DNA from: Mytilus trossulus
Taxonomy: Eukaryota > Mollusca > Bivalvia > Mytilida > Mytilidae
NCBI RefSeq assembly: GCF_036588685.1
Contig: NC_086383.1
Span: 51,170,448 to 51,234,447, forward strand
Direction: 5' to 3'
DNA length: 64,000 nucleotides
Shown: in pieces, positions 11,650 to 23,469 of the stretch
Numbering within the stretch: position 1 is the first letter of the stretch
Layout: each line of letters begins with the position of its first letter
Position numbers and translations under genes: made by a program
The notes under the pieces: generated by a model
The model's input: the letters and a program-made list of their open reading frames with translations, nothing else
Told to the model about the DNA's origin: nothing
The model's database searches: none

Positions 11650-12601
11650 AAGGAACGTTGTTGTAGCTTTGTTAATACTTGAAGGCGGATAAAAAGGTTA
11701 TCCAACGAATCGGGAAAATAAGTTTATATGATGGGATATAACCACCTTTGTTAATACTGGGAGGTGGATAAAAAGGTTATCCAACGAATCGGAAAAATAA
11801 GCTTATATGATGGGATATAACCATCTTTGTTAATACTGGAAGGCGGATAAAAATGTCATGAAACGAATCGGGAAAATTAGTTTATATGATGGTATATAAT
11901 CACTTTTGTTAATACTTGAAGGCGGATAAAAAGGTCATCAAACGAATCGGGAAAATTAGTTTATATAATGGGATATAACCACCTTTGTTAATACTTGAAG
12001 GCGGATAAAAAGGTTATCCAAAGAATCGGAAAAATAAGTTTATATGATGGGATATAACCACCTTTGTTAACACTGGAAGGCGGATAAAAAGGTTATCCAA
12101 CGAATTGGAAAAATAAGTTTATATGATTGGATATAACACCCTTTATTAATACTGGAAGGCGGATAAAAAGGTTATCCAACGAATCGGAAAAATAAGTTTA
12201 TATGATTGGATATAACCACCTTTGTTAATACTGGAAGGCGGATAAAAAGGTTATCCAACGAATCGGAAAAATAAGTTTATATGATGGGATATAACCACCT
12301 TTGTTATTACTGGAAGGCGGATAAAAAGGTTATCTAACGAATCGGGAAAATAAGTTTATATGATTGGATATAACCACCTTTGTTAATACTGCAAGGTGGA
12401 TAAAAAGGTTATCCAACAAATCGAAAAAATAAGTTTATATGATGGGATGTAACCACCTTTGTTAATACTGGAAGGCGGATAAAAAGGTTATCTAACGAAT
12501 CAGAAAAATAAGTTTATATGATCGGATATAACCGCCTTTGTTAATACTGGAAGGCGGATAAAAAGGTAATCCAACGAATCGGAAAAATAAGTTTATATGA
12601 T
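11650..12601 (+). repeat. ~79-bp satellite array, left part
   Basis: About 12 tandem copies of a ~79-bp unit containing AAGGCGGATAAAAAGG, CCAACGAATCGG and TATGATGGGATATAACCACC. Copies differ by scattered substitutions. The array is broken at 12,601 by the inverted-repeat element and resumes in phase at 15,330. Confidence 0.93.
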
Positions 12602-15329
12602 CACTGGTATTAAAGAGATAATCGTAACTGCAATTACGATTATCCCAATATGGCGACGGTAGATATAGGTAAAATATTTACAGTCATTTTTCTCAAATAA
12701 AGCATGTTTGTGTCAATAGTTACTCAGCTGCAAGGTTTTTCTATACCATTAAATCATATTTGAATCGTAACGGTGCACTGGAATTGTCTAAGCGCTTTGA
12801 TAATTGCCGTTGAAAAATTCGGGATGATAATCGTAACTCGGAAAAAAAGATAATCGTAATTATGGTATTAAAAAATGAGAAGATAATCGTAACTGGATAA
12901 TGTTTTATTGATATTGACACTAAAAACGTATATCTGATAGCACCTGATGAAATTATGGTGATGAATTAATCACGTTTCAGAATCTTATGACATTTCTTTT
13001 TGTGCATATATTATTAATAGTTCTAATGAAAACAGCTACATACTATTACTAGTATATCATAAAATTGGAAGGTAGAACAAGCTTCAAGAAATTTTGAAAT
13101 GGGAAAAACACGAACTATCTTAAAGTACAGAAAACTCCAAGAACTAGGAATGCCACAAAATATGGGAATGAGCGAAGAGGCAATTTTAAAGAAAGTTATA
13201 ATATATGGCAAGAATTGTCAGGCGAAACGAATGTGTCACCCTACACCAAATTTCTGATTAAGACTGTTTAAAACATTGATTTATCGGGAGAGATCCGTTT
13301 GCGCCAAATATGTGTCCTTTTGCGCCACAACTTTTTTCGTCAATGCTACGTTTGTGCCATATGTTTTAAAATTGAATTGTATCATTTGCGCCAAAAACAA
13401 AACATAAGATTGCGCCAATTAGACGAAATATTACTTCCCTACTCCTTCATTCAGACTTGGAACCGGCAGTTTACACTGAAAATGTTTCCTTTTATGAAAC
13501 ATAAACTCTTCTTACTGCTGCTGCATGGATACTTCCCAATTTAATGTATTTAGTAGCTTGTAGCTTCACTTTATTGTCCAAAAACATGTAGCATTGAAGG
13601 TTGAAATGCATAAAACAGTTTATAATTATAATAATTAATATAATCATAATTATAGAGCCTATACACATGGTGGGAACAAAGCACTGTGTCATCAACATAT
13701 ATGGCTAAAACATAATCAGCAAAATTAAGCTTCTATTTTCTTCTTCATTGGTATATCTTTATTAAATAGTCAGCAAACAATAAGTTTTTTTTCTCTCTCT
13801 GTACATTGACTGTCTAGTGCATTTTAAGTAATTTCTCTCCAGATGCGCATCTCTATGGTGACAAATATCCGAAGATATGATACTTTTAAAGCCAAAAAAT
13901 AAAAATAAATATATAATAAACATTATTTTATATGATAGATATGTGAACAGGCAATTTGGCGCAAATAAGTTTCGAATATTGGCGCAATTGATACATTTTG
14001 AAAACAAAATTTGGCGCAAATGATACCCGGAAAAACAGTTATTGGCGAAAAGGACTGCAGCCGATTTATCCTGAATAAAACATAGTAAATGTAGTAAATA
14101 TAGTAAATATTGTTTTAAATCATTTATTGCAGATGGCTATACGTGCTATTTCTTCCCCGGGAAATCATCGCTGATTTAATTCTAGCCCATACCCTATTAT
14201 GCCATAATGAAGAAGGAAACACGTTTAGTATTCGCCAGAGACAGTTTGACCCTATTTTATGTTGATAACATACTGAAAATTACACGAAACTAACACTTGT
14301 GATTTGTTTTGCACGAATATAATTGAAAAAAATACAAAATCTTCACCCAATACTTGTTTCGTAGATGACCGTTTTGTAGTTGACATATTTACATGTTTTA
14401 TTTTTTTCCAACAATCCCTATATAACAATAGTAACAAGAATGATTATATTCATCGAAGCACGTATTAAGCTGTACACTGATATTGTTTTCATAATGTTAA
14501 AACCAGAAACTGACGGAAATTTGAACCGTTTCGTAGTGGAAGTTAACAAAAATACGGTATCACTCTGGTCCATTTGATGTGCTCTTTTTTGCAAACAATT
14601 AAACTGCCGTTATAAAAGCATAACTTCTTTTGCAAGACCCTTATGTTTATATCGCTTTCAAACATTGAGAATGAATATTGAAAAGGGCGTCTAAGGACAT
14701 GCCATTTTGGTTATTTTGAATCGTTCAGGAATCAGTAGCTTATTAGTCCCTCTGAAAATAGTACATTTCTTTGCTTAAAAGTGTTAAATCTAATTCCATG
14801 TACTGACTGCACAAAAAATCACTTGTAAAGATCAAACACATTTTTTTAAAGTGGCTTTGACATGAAATCATGGTTTTGAATCGAGATATACAAGTAAATT
14901 TGTCTTAATAGATATTAACCTGTATGTATGTACTTCGAGAGTTTCGTCATTTTTTTTTCATTTTCATTTTCCGTTAATGTCATCAATTAACTGGACATTT
15001 GCATTTTAACACACAAAATACCATTGAAATGCTGAAACACACATTTATTATTTTTCAGTTACTATTATCCGATAAAGAAATTACGATTATCAAACAAGAC
15101 AAATTCCATAGAGTTACAATTATCATCCCGAATTTTTCAAAATCAATTTTCAAAGCGCTTAGACAATTTCAGTGTACCGTTACGATTCAAATATAATGTA
15201 ATTGTATAGCCTATAAAAAAACCTTGCAGCTGAGTAACTATTGACAAAAAACATGCTATATTTGAGAAAAATGACTGTTAAGTTTTTACCTATATCTGCC
15301 GTCGCCATATTATCTCTTTAATACCAGTG
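12602..15329. mobile_element. 2.7-kb inverted-repeat DNA transposon inserted in the satellite
   Basis: The ends are CACTGGTATTAAAGAGATAA at 12,602 and its exact complement ending at 15,329. Complementarity extends imperfectly over about 285 bases (12,602-12,890 against 15,045-15,329). Landmarks present in both arms include TACGATTATC, GCTGCAAGGTTTT or its complement, and AAGCGCTT. The flanking satellite gives a 6-bp direct repeat, TATGAT, at 12,596-12,601 and 15,330-15,335. No transposase is visible, so the copy is non-autonomous. I cannot assign a superfamily: the CACTGG termini and a 6-bp duplication do not match the common families I know. Confidence 0.85.
13286..14062. mobile_element. 777-bp non-autonomous element with TTTGCGCC subterminal repeats, nested
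   Basis: Sits inside the 12,602-15,329 element. The left end carries TTTGCGCC-type motifs about five times between 13,299 and 13,420; the right end carries the complement GGCGCAAA/GGCGAAAA four times between 13,955 and 14,050. The termini GGGAGAGATCC and (inverted) GGCTGCAGTCC are imperfectly complementary. An exact 8-bp direct repeat, GATTTATC, flanks it at 13,278-13,285 and 14,063-14,070. It has no coding capacity. An 8-bp duplication fits hAT or P-like transposition. Confidence 0.75.
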
Positions 15330-15720
15330 TATGATGGGATATAACCATCTTTGTTACTTGGAGGCGGATAAAAAGGTAATCCAACGAATCGGAAAAATAA
15401 GTTTATATGATGGGATATAACCACCTTTGTAAATACTGGGAGACGGATAAAAAGGTAATCCAACAAATCGGAAAAATAAGTTTATATGATGGGATATAAC
15501 CGCCTTTGTTAATACTACAAATCGGAAAAATAAGTTTATATGATGGGATTTAACCACCTTTGTTAATACTGGAAGGCGGATAAAAAGGTTATCTAACGAA
15601 TCAGAAAAATTAGTTTATATGATGGGATATAACCACCTTTGTTAATACTGCAAGTGGATAAAAAGGTTATCTAACGAATCAGAAAAATATGTTTGTTTGA
15701 TGGGATATAACCACTTTTGT
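15330..15720 (+). repeat. ~79-bp satellite array, right part
   Basis: About five further copies of the ~79-bp unit, some with internal deletions (for example near 15,510-15,530). They resume exactly where the left part was cut. Confidence 0.92.
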
Positions 15721-15749
15721 TCACGTTGCTTCTCTTCGTTCTCCAAGTT

Positions 15750-16650
15750 TTCTCACAGACCAAGCAACCAACCAAGATCTTTCGGTTTTCCCGAGTTAAC
15801 AGTACCTCAGTACTTGTATTATTGTCTCGTTTTCACTTCACATTTTCTTTTCCTGTATCTATTACTAACTGAACTGATGTCTTTTAAGGCAACATGGCGT
15901 TTTCTAAGTACTGCTTAAAAGTATGAATATGATAAGTAATAAAAAGCATGATAATTTATCCTCACCATGTCAAGATTTTTTTTCTTTCGATTTTTAAGAA
16001 AAAAAAACTAAAGGGTTTTCAAACATTGGGAAAATAGAAAGTTTTCAAAATGTAATATTTCCAAAAGTTATTATAGAAAGACTATAGACAGGAAGGATCA
16101 TAAAACGGATTTCTAAACCTAATATCAATGGAATGAATATAATTGATGAGTCTTATGAAAACGAAACGCGCGTCTGTCGTACTAAATTATACATTTCCTG
16201 GTTCATTTGATAACTATTATAACAATTTGTAAAATATACAATCACAATGAAAGATCGACCGGGAGATTTGATTGACAACAATGTATCATCATATGATTTT
16301 TTTCAATAAATTTCCCCATTGAATGTGTAATTTATCAAAACAACTGTTTATTACTTATAAGTATATATATCCAAATTATTGTACATACAGGAAAAGAGTG
16401 AATTCTTTTTCAACAGCCTCATCTATCGCGGAAGGCGGAAATCAAAATTTCAACTTTTAAGCCTTATAATTTTTACAAAAATTCTAAACCCTGTCAAACT
16501 TTGTTAAAGCTAGTTTTTTAAATATCTAAATGTGTTTTACTTCAGTTAACAAGAAACAGATAATTCCTAGAAACACGGTCCATGTTCTCATTTGAACATG
16601 TACAAAGGCGGAAATCGAAATTGAAACTTATCATTGATCTGTACTATTAT
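15750..16650 (+). repeat. Old segmental duplication, copy 1
   Basis: Shares ordered blocks with 19,490-20,215, including CCGAGTTAACAGTAC, a GTATTATTGTCT/TATATTGTCT block, CTTTTAAGGCAACA/CCTTTTAGGCAACA, and a later GGAAGGCGGAAATC/GGAAGGCGAAAATC block. The copies are strongly diverged with indels. No gene is seen in it. Confidence 0.65.
16135..16190 (-). repeat. Fragment of dispersed GACGCGCG repeat
   Basis: Inverted and diverged copy of the repeat at 17,100-17,260; the complement of TTAGTACG(C/A)CAGACGCGCG is readable. Confidence 0.6.
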
Positions 16651-17099
16651 TTTATATCTAAAACAAGTGTGGACACAGATCAGTGTGGATAGTATGTTTG
16701 AATGTTTGACGGTGTTTTCTGATATTTTTTTTTTCTTTCTGTTTTCCACCCCATAGTGTTCAAGTAACAGACATCCTCAATATCAGACTAGTACCAAACA
16801 CTAAAAATGTGTCGTGTTGGTTTTTTTCAATATTTGGGTTTTATGTTCAAGATTATCTTGGAGGAGACACTTTTTGTACACAATAAATGGATTACCAAAT
16901 GATTATGTTAAAATGAGGTCAACTACTTTGCTTTTGTTTAAAATTTTTTATTAAAAAATTAGTAGATGAACACATAAGCTGCATTTCTACATTATATGTG
17001 ATTTTGATATGCAAGATGGTTTATAAGAACCTGTATGTATGTTCTTCTAGTATAATGGTTTCATTAAGGTGGGCATTTCTTACTTGGAACACTGTAATC

Positions 17100-17265
17100 A
17101 ATAGTTATCAAAGGTACCAGGATTATAATTTAGTACGCCAGACGCGCGTTTTGTCTACATAAGAATCATCAGTGACGCTCATATCAAAATATTTATAAAG
17201 CCAAACAAGTACAAAGTTGAAGAGCATTGAGGATCCAAAATTCCAAAAAGTTAAAGTGAAAGATT
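17100..17265 (+). repeat. Dispersed bivalve repeat (GTACCAGG...CAGACGCGCG)
   Basis: Starts near AAAGGTACCAGGATTATAAT and includes CAGTGACGCTCATATC and GAGGATCCAAAATTCC. From memory this is a very frequent repeat in mussel genomic and transcript sequence; that needs a repeat-library search. Confidence 0.6.
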
Positions 17266-18750
17266 CCCTTTACATGTTCAACCTTGATTCTTAGAAGATG
17301 TATACTAGTTCAAAGTGATGATAATAATTGGCATGCACATTGGGGCTAGATGAGCAAGAAAGTACACTTCTGTTGTATCCCACATATATGATTAATTCTT
17401 TCTTTGGAATTGTCTTTATCTTAGATTCTCCATGACCTGGTTGAAGTTATATACACATGAAAAAAGAAAAATTTACCAGAATGAAATAATTTTAATTACA
17501 TGGAATATATATCTAATTTATTTGTTTATGATTCTTGATTTCTCTAAATAGATTATGACAAATAGTGTAGACTATAACAAATATGAATAAGGTTTTGCAT
17601 AATTATTCTTGTTTCAAGGTTTTTGTTATGTGGATAGAAATATAAATGAAACTTGTGGGATGCAGTTTTGTTGTGGCCATGATATAAAAATAAACGGCCC
17701 TGAAATCCGTCAATTAACATCAACACAACTTAAGAAAAAACGAATGAATGATAAAAGTTGAACAATGATTGATAATTTAGGAACTGACTTCTATAATTCT
17801 AAAGGAAGAGACCGATTTCATTGAGACGCAACTCCTCTAAACCATACAAAGTCGGAAATATTTGTGATATGACGAATAAATGTAATGTTTTGTACTTCCT
17901 AAACTTGATTTTGAAACAATCTTTTTTCCACAGAAAATGCCAATGTTTGAGAAAATATCAAACTTCGGAGACCGTTATCGAAATGTGAACTATACGCTTT
18001 CGCGCATGCTCAGTCGACATACTACCCGCAAAATTTAACTTTATATATAAATAATATAGTACAATGGTGTAGATTAAAATTACACCATTCCAGGCCCTTT
18101 TGTTTTCCACATATTTAATATTACCAATATAATTAAAAAGTTGCGGGTCGAATCCAATACCGATTCCAATAGTATATTTCCCAAAATTACCTGATCCCTG
18201 TTACATAATCTGTACATTCTGCCTCTGTCAGGCGCACAACCAAACGGTATATTCAGGATTTGCTATAAACACGGGAAATAATCACACCTGAACTTCGTCA
18301 TTATACAGGGAATAACTGTGCACCTTATAATCATAAGAAAATAGACATCTTTGTATATAAAAGTAATTCAAATACAAATATAATAAATACATCTTACGTG
18401 CCTCTCTCTTGAAATAAGAACAAAGTTCTTTCTTTATTCTCAATAAACCATATACATAGGTATAGAAAAGATAATTATGTACACCATATACAACAAGACA
18501 GAACAAACAAAACAGTTATAAGACAATATATGAGGTCCATTTTAGCCAGGAGCACATACACCTGTGTGAATAATCTTTATGAATTTACATAGTTTAATCA
18601 ATTCTAATTTGTTTTTTGAAGACATAATCTGTTTGTATTTTACAATATTTGCATTTTTCAAATAATAATGTGACAGACAATATTTCCTGTGTTCTTCAAA
18701 GTATTTAAATTCTAATATATAGTGCATTTCATCACCAATTTCATTTTTGT
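17266..18750. other. AT-rich spacer, no gene recognised
   Basis: Only short chance frames are open on either strand. No repeat family or RNA gene recognised. Confidence 0.5.
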
Positions 18751-18754
18751 TATT

Positions 18755-18965
18755 GAACGGGGTGGGGCGATCCCAAGGGACTTCCCTTTTATCTCATTAA
18801 ATTTGTTTTATCGTCCCATTCAAGAATGCTTATGGTTTAGGGGTGGGGATTTTAACCGTTAACAAGATAAAAGCATATTCTCAAATTTAATGGGATGGGG
18901 ACGACCTCCAGGGATTCTCCCTTTATTTCATGTGATTTGTTTTATTGTCCCTTGGTCATTTCTGA
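18755..18965 (+). repeat. Two-copy direct repeat, ~133-bp period
   Basis: GGGGTGGGGCGATCCCAAGGGACTT (about 18,758) is repeated in diverged form from about 18,892 (GGGATGGGGACGACCTCCAG), each followed by a TTTGTTTTAT(C/T)GTCCC block. The rest of 18,965-19,490 shows nothing recognisable. Confidence 0.6.
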
Positions 18966-19489
18966 AGACTGTGTGTGTTTATCACTTAAAGTTTTCAAGT
19001 TATATTCATTTGAAAATTTTCAAAAAATAAAATCCCATAGGGTTCTATAGTTAACCCCTCCCTTCTTTCACCCCCTAAAAACTACCCCTTAATAGACCCC
19101 AATGCACAAACGAACGATTGATGGCTCACCTAGACATATTAGTCTAACATTTTATGAAACCTTAAGTAAATCTGACAATTGGTTTTGTAGACTCTTTTTT
19201 TTTTTGACTCTCTGTGGAGCGTACGGGCCTGAACGAGGAAGAATTGATAATACATGTATCGCGAAGAAATCTCATTTAATGTTTATACTAGACAAAGAGA
19301 GAAATCAGTTTTAATTTTGTTATGATCTCAATAGCTCTACATTTCTTCTCAAAATTACGAAATAAAAACCTAAATTAAAACAATGTATCCAACCCTTCTC
19401 CCCCTTCCATCAATTTAATATACAGTTCAAGTATTTGTGGTTGATGAGTTCCAAGTACTATGCAAGTAGACAGACGAAGAAATAAACCA

Positions 19490-20215
19490 ATATCTATGGG
19501 GTCTTCCGAGTTAACAGTACGTCAGTGCTTTTATATTGTCTGGTTTTCACTAAATATTTTCTCTTCCTGTGTTCATTACTCATCGAGCTGAGGCCTTTTA
19601 GGCAACAGGGCGATTTTTCTAACGTGCTGCTCAGAAAGGTAAATATGATATAAAGTTGTATGATAGCATGATCATTTTCCTTCAAAATGCAAGAATTTTT
19701 TTTCAACTTTTAAGAACCATGCTTAAAGGCCTTTTCTAACCGTGTGAAAATTAGAACCTTAAAAATTTACTATTATTATTAAAAGTTTTTAAAGAAGGAC
19801 TCAACAAAGGTATGATCATACAATGGATGTCTAAAGCAAATATATAAATGAAATTAATATTATGATGATTTTTGAAAAACACAAAATCACAATGAAAAAC
19901 GGAAGACTCCATTGGCGACAATATGGGAAAGATCCATTGGCGACAATATCAGGAAAAGAATGACTTATTTTGCTGAAGTCTCTCCTATCAGGGAAGGCGA
20001 AAATCAATTAGCGTTAATTTTATAGTTTTGAAAACTTATAGTTACATGATTGTCAAAATTTGTTTTTCAATTATACAAATCAGTTTAACTTCAATTCATG
20101 ACATATAGAAAAGAGGTAATTCTCGGAAAAGCGGAAACCTCTCGTCATACAAGAAGTAACATGTAGGAAGACGGACATTAGAAATTGAAATTTGAACTTT
20201 GAACTGTGTTATTGT
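19490..20215 (+). repeat. Old segmental duplication, copy 2
   Basis: Diverged direct copy of 15,750-16,650, about 3.7 kb downstream. See that entry for the matching blocks. Confidence 0.65.
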
Positions 20216-20542
20216 TTTCTATCATTAAAACGGAAATATATGTATCAACAATTATACCAATTTTGAGAAAAATCTATGCATTGGTGACTGGCGATTTAAT
20301 TATTAAAAGACAAATTTATGTACGTTTTCGTCTATTTAATATGGTTTCTATACGAATGTACATCTTTTTTAATAGGATAACTTTCGTAATGTTTCAGAAA
20401 ATTAAACAGATAAATGCTTTACTTTTCCCCCCATATTTAGTTGTAGTTAAACGAGGCAAAGTTGTATGCAAAATGTTACCAAAACATGTAATATAGACTG
20501 TGTACTGATTTCATAAATAAAATACTTTAGTCTGAGAGAACA

Positions 20543-20569
20543 TTTTTTTTTTTTTTTTTTTTTTTTTTT
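20543..20569 (+). repeat. Homopolymer T27
   Basis: Uninterrupted run of 27 T. It may be the reverse-strand poly(A) of a retroposed sequence or a microsatellite; its length in the assembly is unreliable. Confidence 0.8.
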
Positions 20570-20639
20570 GAGTGTTGGAGGGTGGGGGTGTTGAAATTTT
20601 TCTCAGTGGCTGAATATACTCTTATGTCGTTGCTTTCTC

Positions 20640-21080
20640 TCTATTGTCTTAAAGTTAGTTGTTTGTGTGTCTCGTATCGGTCTTGAGTTCATCCTATTGC
20701 ATCTGCATGATTTTTAAAGTTTGTTCTTATGCTGTACTAAGACGCCACTGTCGAAGTTTATTAGAAGGATTGTGCAATCACAAACATGTTTTTAATATGT
20801 GCCTGTGTTAAATCAGAAGCATGTAGTTAAGTGGTTGTCGTTGGTTCATGTCTTTTAACTCATATTTGATTTTTGTAAATTGTTTTGTTATATATAATAA
20901 GGCCGTTATAGTTTTCGTTTAGATTGTTTCACATTTTTTATGTCGGGGCCCTTCATAGCCGACTATACGGTATGAGTTTTTGTCATTGTTGAAGGCCGAA
21001 CGTGTGCCTTTAATTGCTTAAATCCACTTCATTTGAACTGTGATGGATTGTAACCATACCAGACCTCCTTTTTATCTATA
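20640..21080 (-). repeat. Diverged minus-strand copy of the mussel GATGTGGTATGATTGCC repeat
   Basis: Shares GTGGTTGTCGTTGGTTCATGT, AAGGCCGTTATAGTTTTCGTTT, TAGCCGACTATACGGTATG and CATTGTTGAAGGCCG with the complement of 41,950-42,360. An (ATCA)n-like tail with CACTGGAC...CAATCAATTAATCAA follows at 21,130-21,180, resembling the tail at 41,785-41,828. Confidence 0.65.
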
Positions 21081-21379
21081 TTATCTACCTGACTTTTGAA
21101 CTCGTGTTTTCCATAACTTTCATGAAATATTTGTCACTGGACTTTAAAAATAATCAACCATCAATCAATTAATCAATTTAAACACGTGATAAATATATCT
21201 ATCATCTTATTTCCGCACTCAGTCAGAACTTTGACTAGTACGTGCTGTTGCATGCGTGGCTTATTTACAATTTAAAAGGAATAAACTTTTCAGTATTATT
21301 ACGTTATATTGGTGAACAGAAAATATAATAAAATATATAACAGTGATTGGATTAAATTTTTTTGTGGATTGTTATCCTA

Positions 21380-21895
21380 TGTATATTTGCGAAAGAGAAG
21401 ATATAGAAATCTGCTCTTTGAAGCCGTCAACTGTTGTACAAAGGATTGCTGAGGTTGAAAGTCGATTCCATTGTACTATTGTATGCGCATAAAATGAGAA
21501 TTTGTAAGAATCTTTACTGCTTTGAATTTGTTTATATAGTGATTGGTATGCTTATGTCTTGTTCTGTTGTCTGATTTAAAGAGAAGATCTTTAGGGTAGA
21601 TTACTAAATGTTGGTGTGTAATTTTATAGAAAACCACTAGTCTTGTCTGTACTCGTCTCAATTGTAATGTAGGCCACTGTAGGTGTTCGAGGATATTTGA
21701 GACAGAGTTGGTATTGTGGTATCTATGACATGTATAGCGGGCAACTCCTCGCTGGACCATCTCAATTTGATTGTTTTGATTTTTTGTTGTGAGGGTCCCA
21801 GACACAAGAGCTGTACTCAAGCTTGGGTCTAACTAACATGTATGTCCTTTCTTTTATTTGTTTGTATGGCAAGCCGTTCTCGTCAAAACTATGTT
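21380..21895 (-). pseudogene. 3' fragment of a LINE reverse transcriptase ORF, frameshifted
   Basis: On the minus strand, a peptide containing TYMLVRPKLEYSSCVWDPHN (from about 21,850) is typical of the post-catalytic part of Jockey/CR1-type LINE polymerases. A frameshift near 21,770 leads to QIEMVQRGVARYTCHRYHN and LEHLQWPTLQLRRVQTRLV, and a second lesion near 21,480 leads to TIVQWNRLSTSAI and TTVDGFKEQIS, the usual C-terminal end. The catalytic part is missing. This is a 5'-truncated dead copy, unrelated in reading frame to the intact LINE at 29-35 kb. Confidence 0.8.
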
Positions 21896-21919
21896 TAAAC
21901 CCTTTTTTCGAAAAAAATA

Positions 21920-22146
21920 CACATTGAGATTTAAAAACCTAAAATAACACACTGAGAAATCGAAATTACACACTGAGATTTAAAAAAATTAAAAAAACAC
22001 ACACTGAGCATTCAAAATTACACACTGAGATCTTAAAAAGACACACTGAGATGAAACAAATTGAAAAACACACACTGAGAATTGTTAATTACACACTGAG
22101 ATTTCAAAAATACACACTGATAATTTAAAATTACACACTGAGATTT
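21920..22146 (+). repeat. Short tandem array of TACACACTGAGATT units
   Basis: About ten imperfect copies of (A/T)(A/C)ACACACTGAGA followed by an AT-rich spacer, with a period of about 20-28 bases. A perfect 7-bp hairpin (GTGCGCA/TGCGCAC) closes it at 22,147-22,167. Confidence 0.75.
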
Positions 22147-22167
22147 GTGCGCACTTTTTCTGCGCAC

Positions 22168-23386
22168 ATGTCTAATTAGCATACTTAATCTAAATTTATT
22201 ACAAGCTTAAAACAACAAGGGGGCAGACCTCGTTAGTCCTTCGATTTGGTTCCAAATTATTAGTTTTTATATTCATACAGCTTATCGTCCCTACAGGGAT
22301 GTTCTACTAAGGCTGCCTTACCATAAAACCATTTATCACTCAGCACACATTCTATTAATATCTGCATTCATAAATTTATTCATATTAATGCCATTTACAC
22401 TTGTTTTGTGCCTCTGTCGTCTAAACTACATATCTAAAAGGAAGATGGAGAGGAGAGACAGAAGATATTCCCAATGCAAAGAAATACAAACAGAAATTGA
22501 CCTTTTCTGGCTCACTGCCGAGGAACAAAAAACACGCCCATCTATAGGAGGGTGTGGGTTGGGTTAACATAATATAGAATAATGGACAAAATCATAGATA
22601 ATAATCTATAATAAAAGAATAGACACAAATAGACAAAAAACGGATATGGAATAATGAGGAGCTAAAATATAAAGAATAGCAAAACATGGACAAAAAGTAA
22701 GAAAAATTAAAGATTATTATCTAGAAATGAAGGACTGGCTCATCCAACTTCTCAGCCGCCTCCTGTCCATGATGCATTTCATTGGGGCTTTTTTAGTGGA
22801 AGAAGACGTCAAGTCTTCTGAAGACTTAAGGGGCCGACCCTTGGCATTGAGTCTCTGTATTCCGCATTCATTTCGTGTATTACAATTTCAAAACAACTTA
22901 CATTCCTTACACCGATTTTTACACATGAGTAGGCATCTGAATCATTTAATTTGTAAATCATGATTGTAAAACAATCACTATGATCGTAAATATGAATCTT
23001 TTATTTATGTAAATTATTAGATTTCATCTCATCCACATGAACGTTATTTGTTTACTTGTAACAGGATGTTTTAACTGTAGATATTTGTATTACGCATGCG
23101 TGAATTTGGTATTGGGACAACTCGCCCTGTTTACAAGTTCGCCCTTGAAGTTACGAATTTGCAATCCTGCAGACAAGAAGATTTTGTTTTTATATAAATA
23201 AAAAGGATATATAAAGTGTTGTCTTTATTCATGGTTTTCCTTTGTCATGTGAATAAGATGCCCTTCGTAACATACATCCCGTTTTCAAGGGTCTCCTCCC
23301 GTCCTCCCGTTTAGGAGAAAAAAACTCCCGTGAATGAAATATTTCATGAATGAAAATTTTCAGACGCCATATTTGATAATTTCTTA
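22168..23386. other. AT-rich spacer left of the RecQ/DUF6589 element
   Basis: No coding region supported. Contains ATAGA(C/A)AATA-type low-complexity sequence at 22,565-22,700 and a 17-base palindrome AAGTCTTCTGAAGACTT near 22,812. Confidence 0.5.
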
Positions 23387-23395
23387 CTACTGTAC
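23387..23395 (+). repeat. 9-bp target duplication, left
   Basis: CTACTGTAC, identical to 37,549-37,557, directly outside the left terminal inverted repeat. Confidence 0.75.
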
Positions 23396-23411
23396 TAACT
23401 CGAATAATTCA
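23396..23411 (+). repeat. Left terminal inverted repeat of the RecQ/DUF6589 element
   Basis: TAACTCGAATAATTCA; complement at 37,533-37,548 with one mismatch (position 5, T/C). Confidence 0.72.
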
Positions 23412-23469
23412 AGCCCTTTCCGTGTCCGATTTTCTCCCACACGAGGGTTTGAACTCTTAGTGATCATTG

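Noticed and set aside
13299-14577. Several 60-85 codon frames inside the 2.7-kb inverted-repeat element
   Set aside because: They overlap on both strands, carry no transposase motif and partly cover TTTGCGCC repeats.
18145-18165. GGGTCGAATCC, resembling a tRNA B box
   Set aside because: No A box or cloverleaf could be folded around it.
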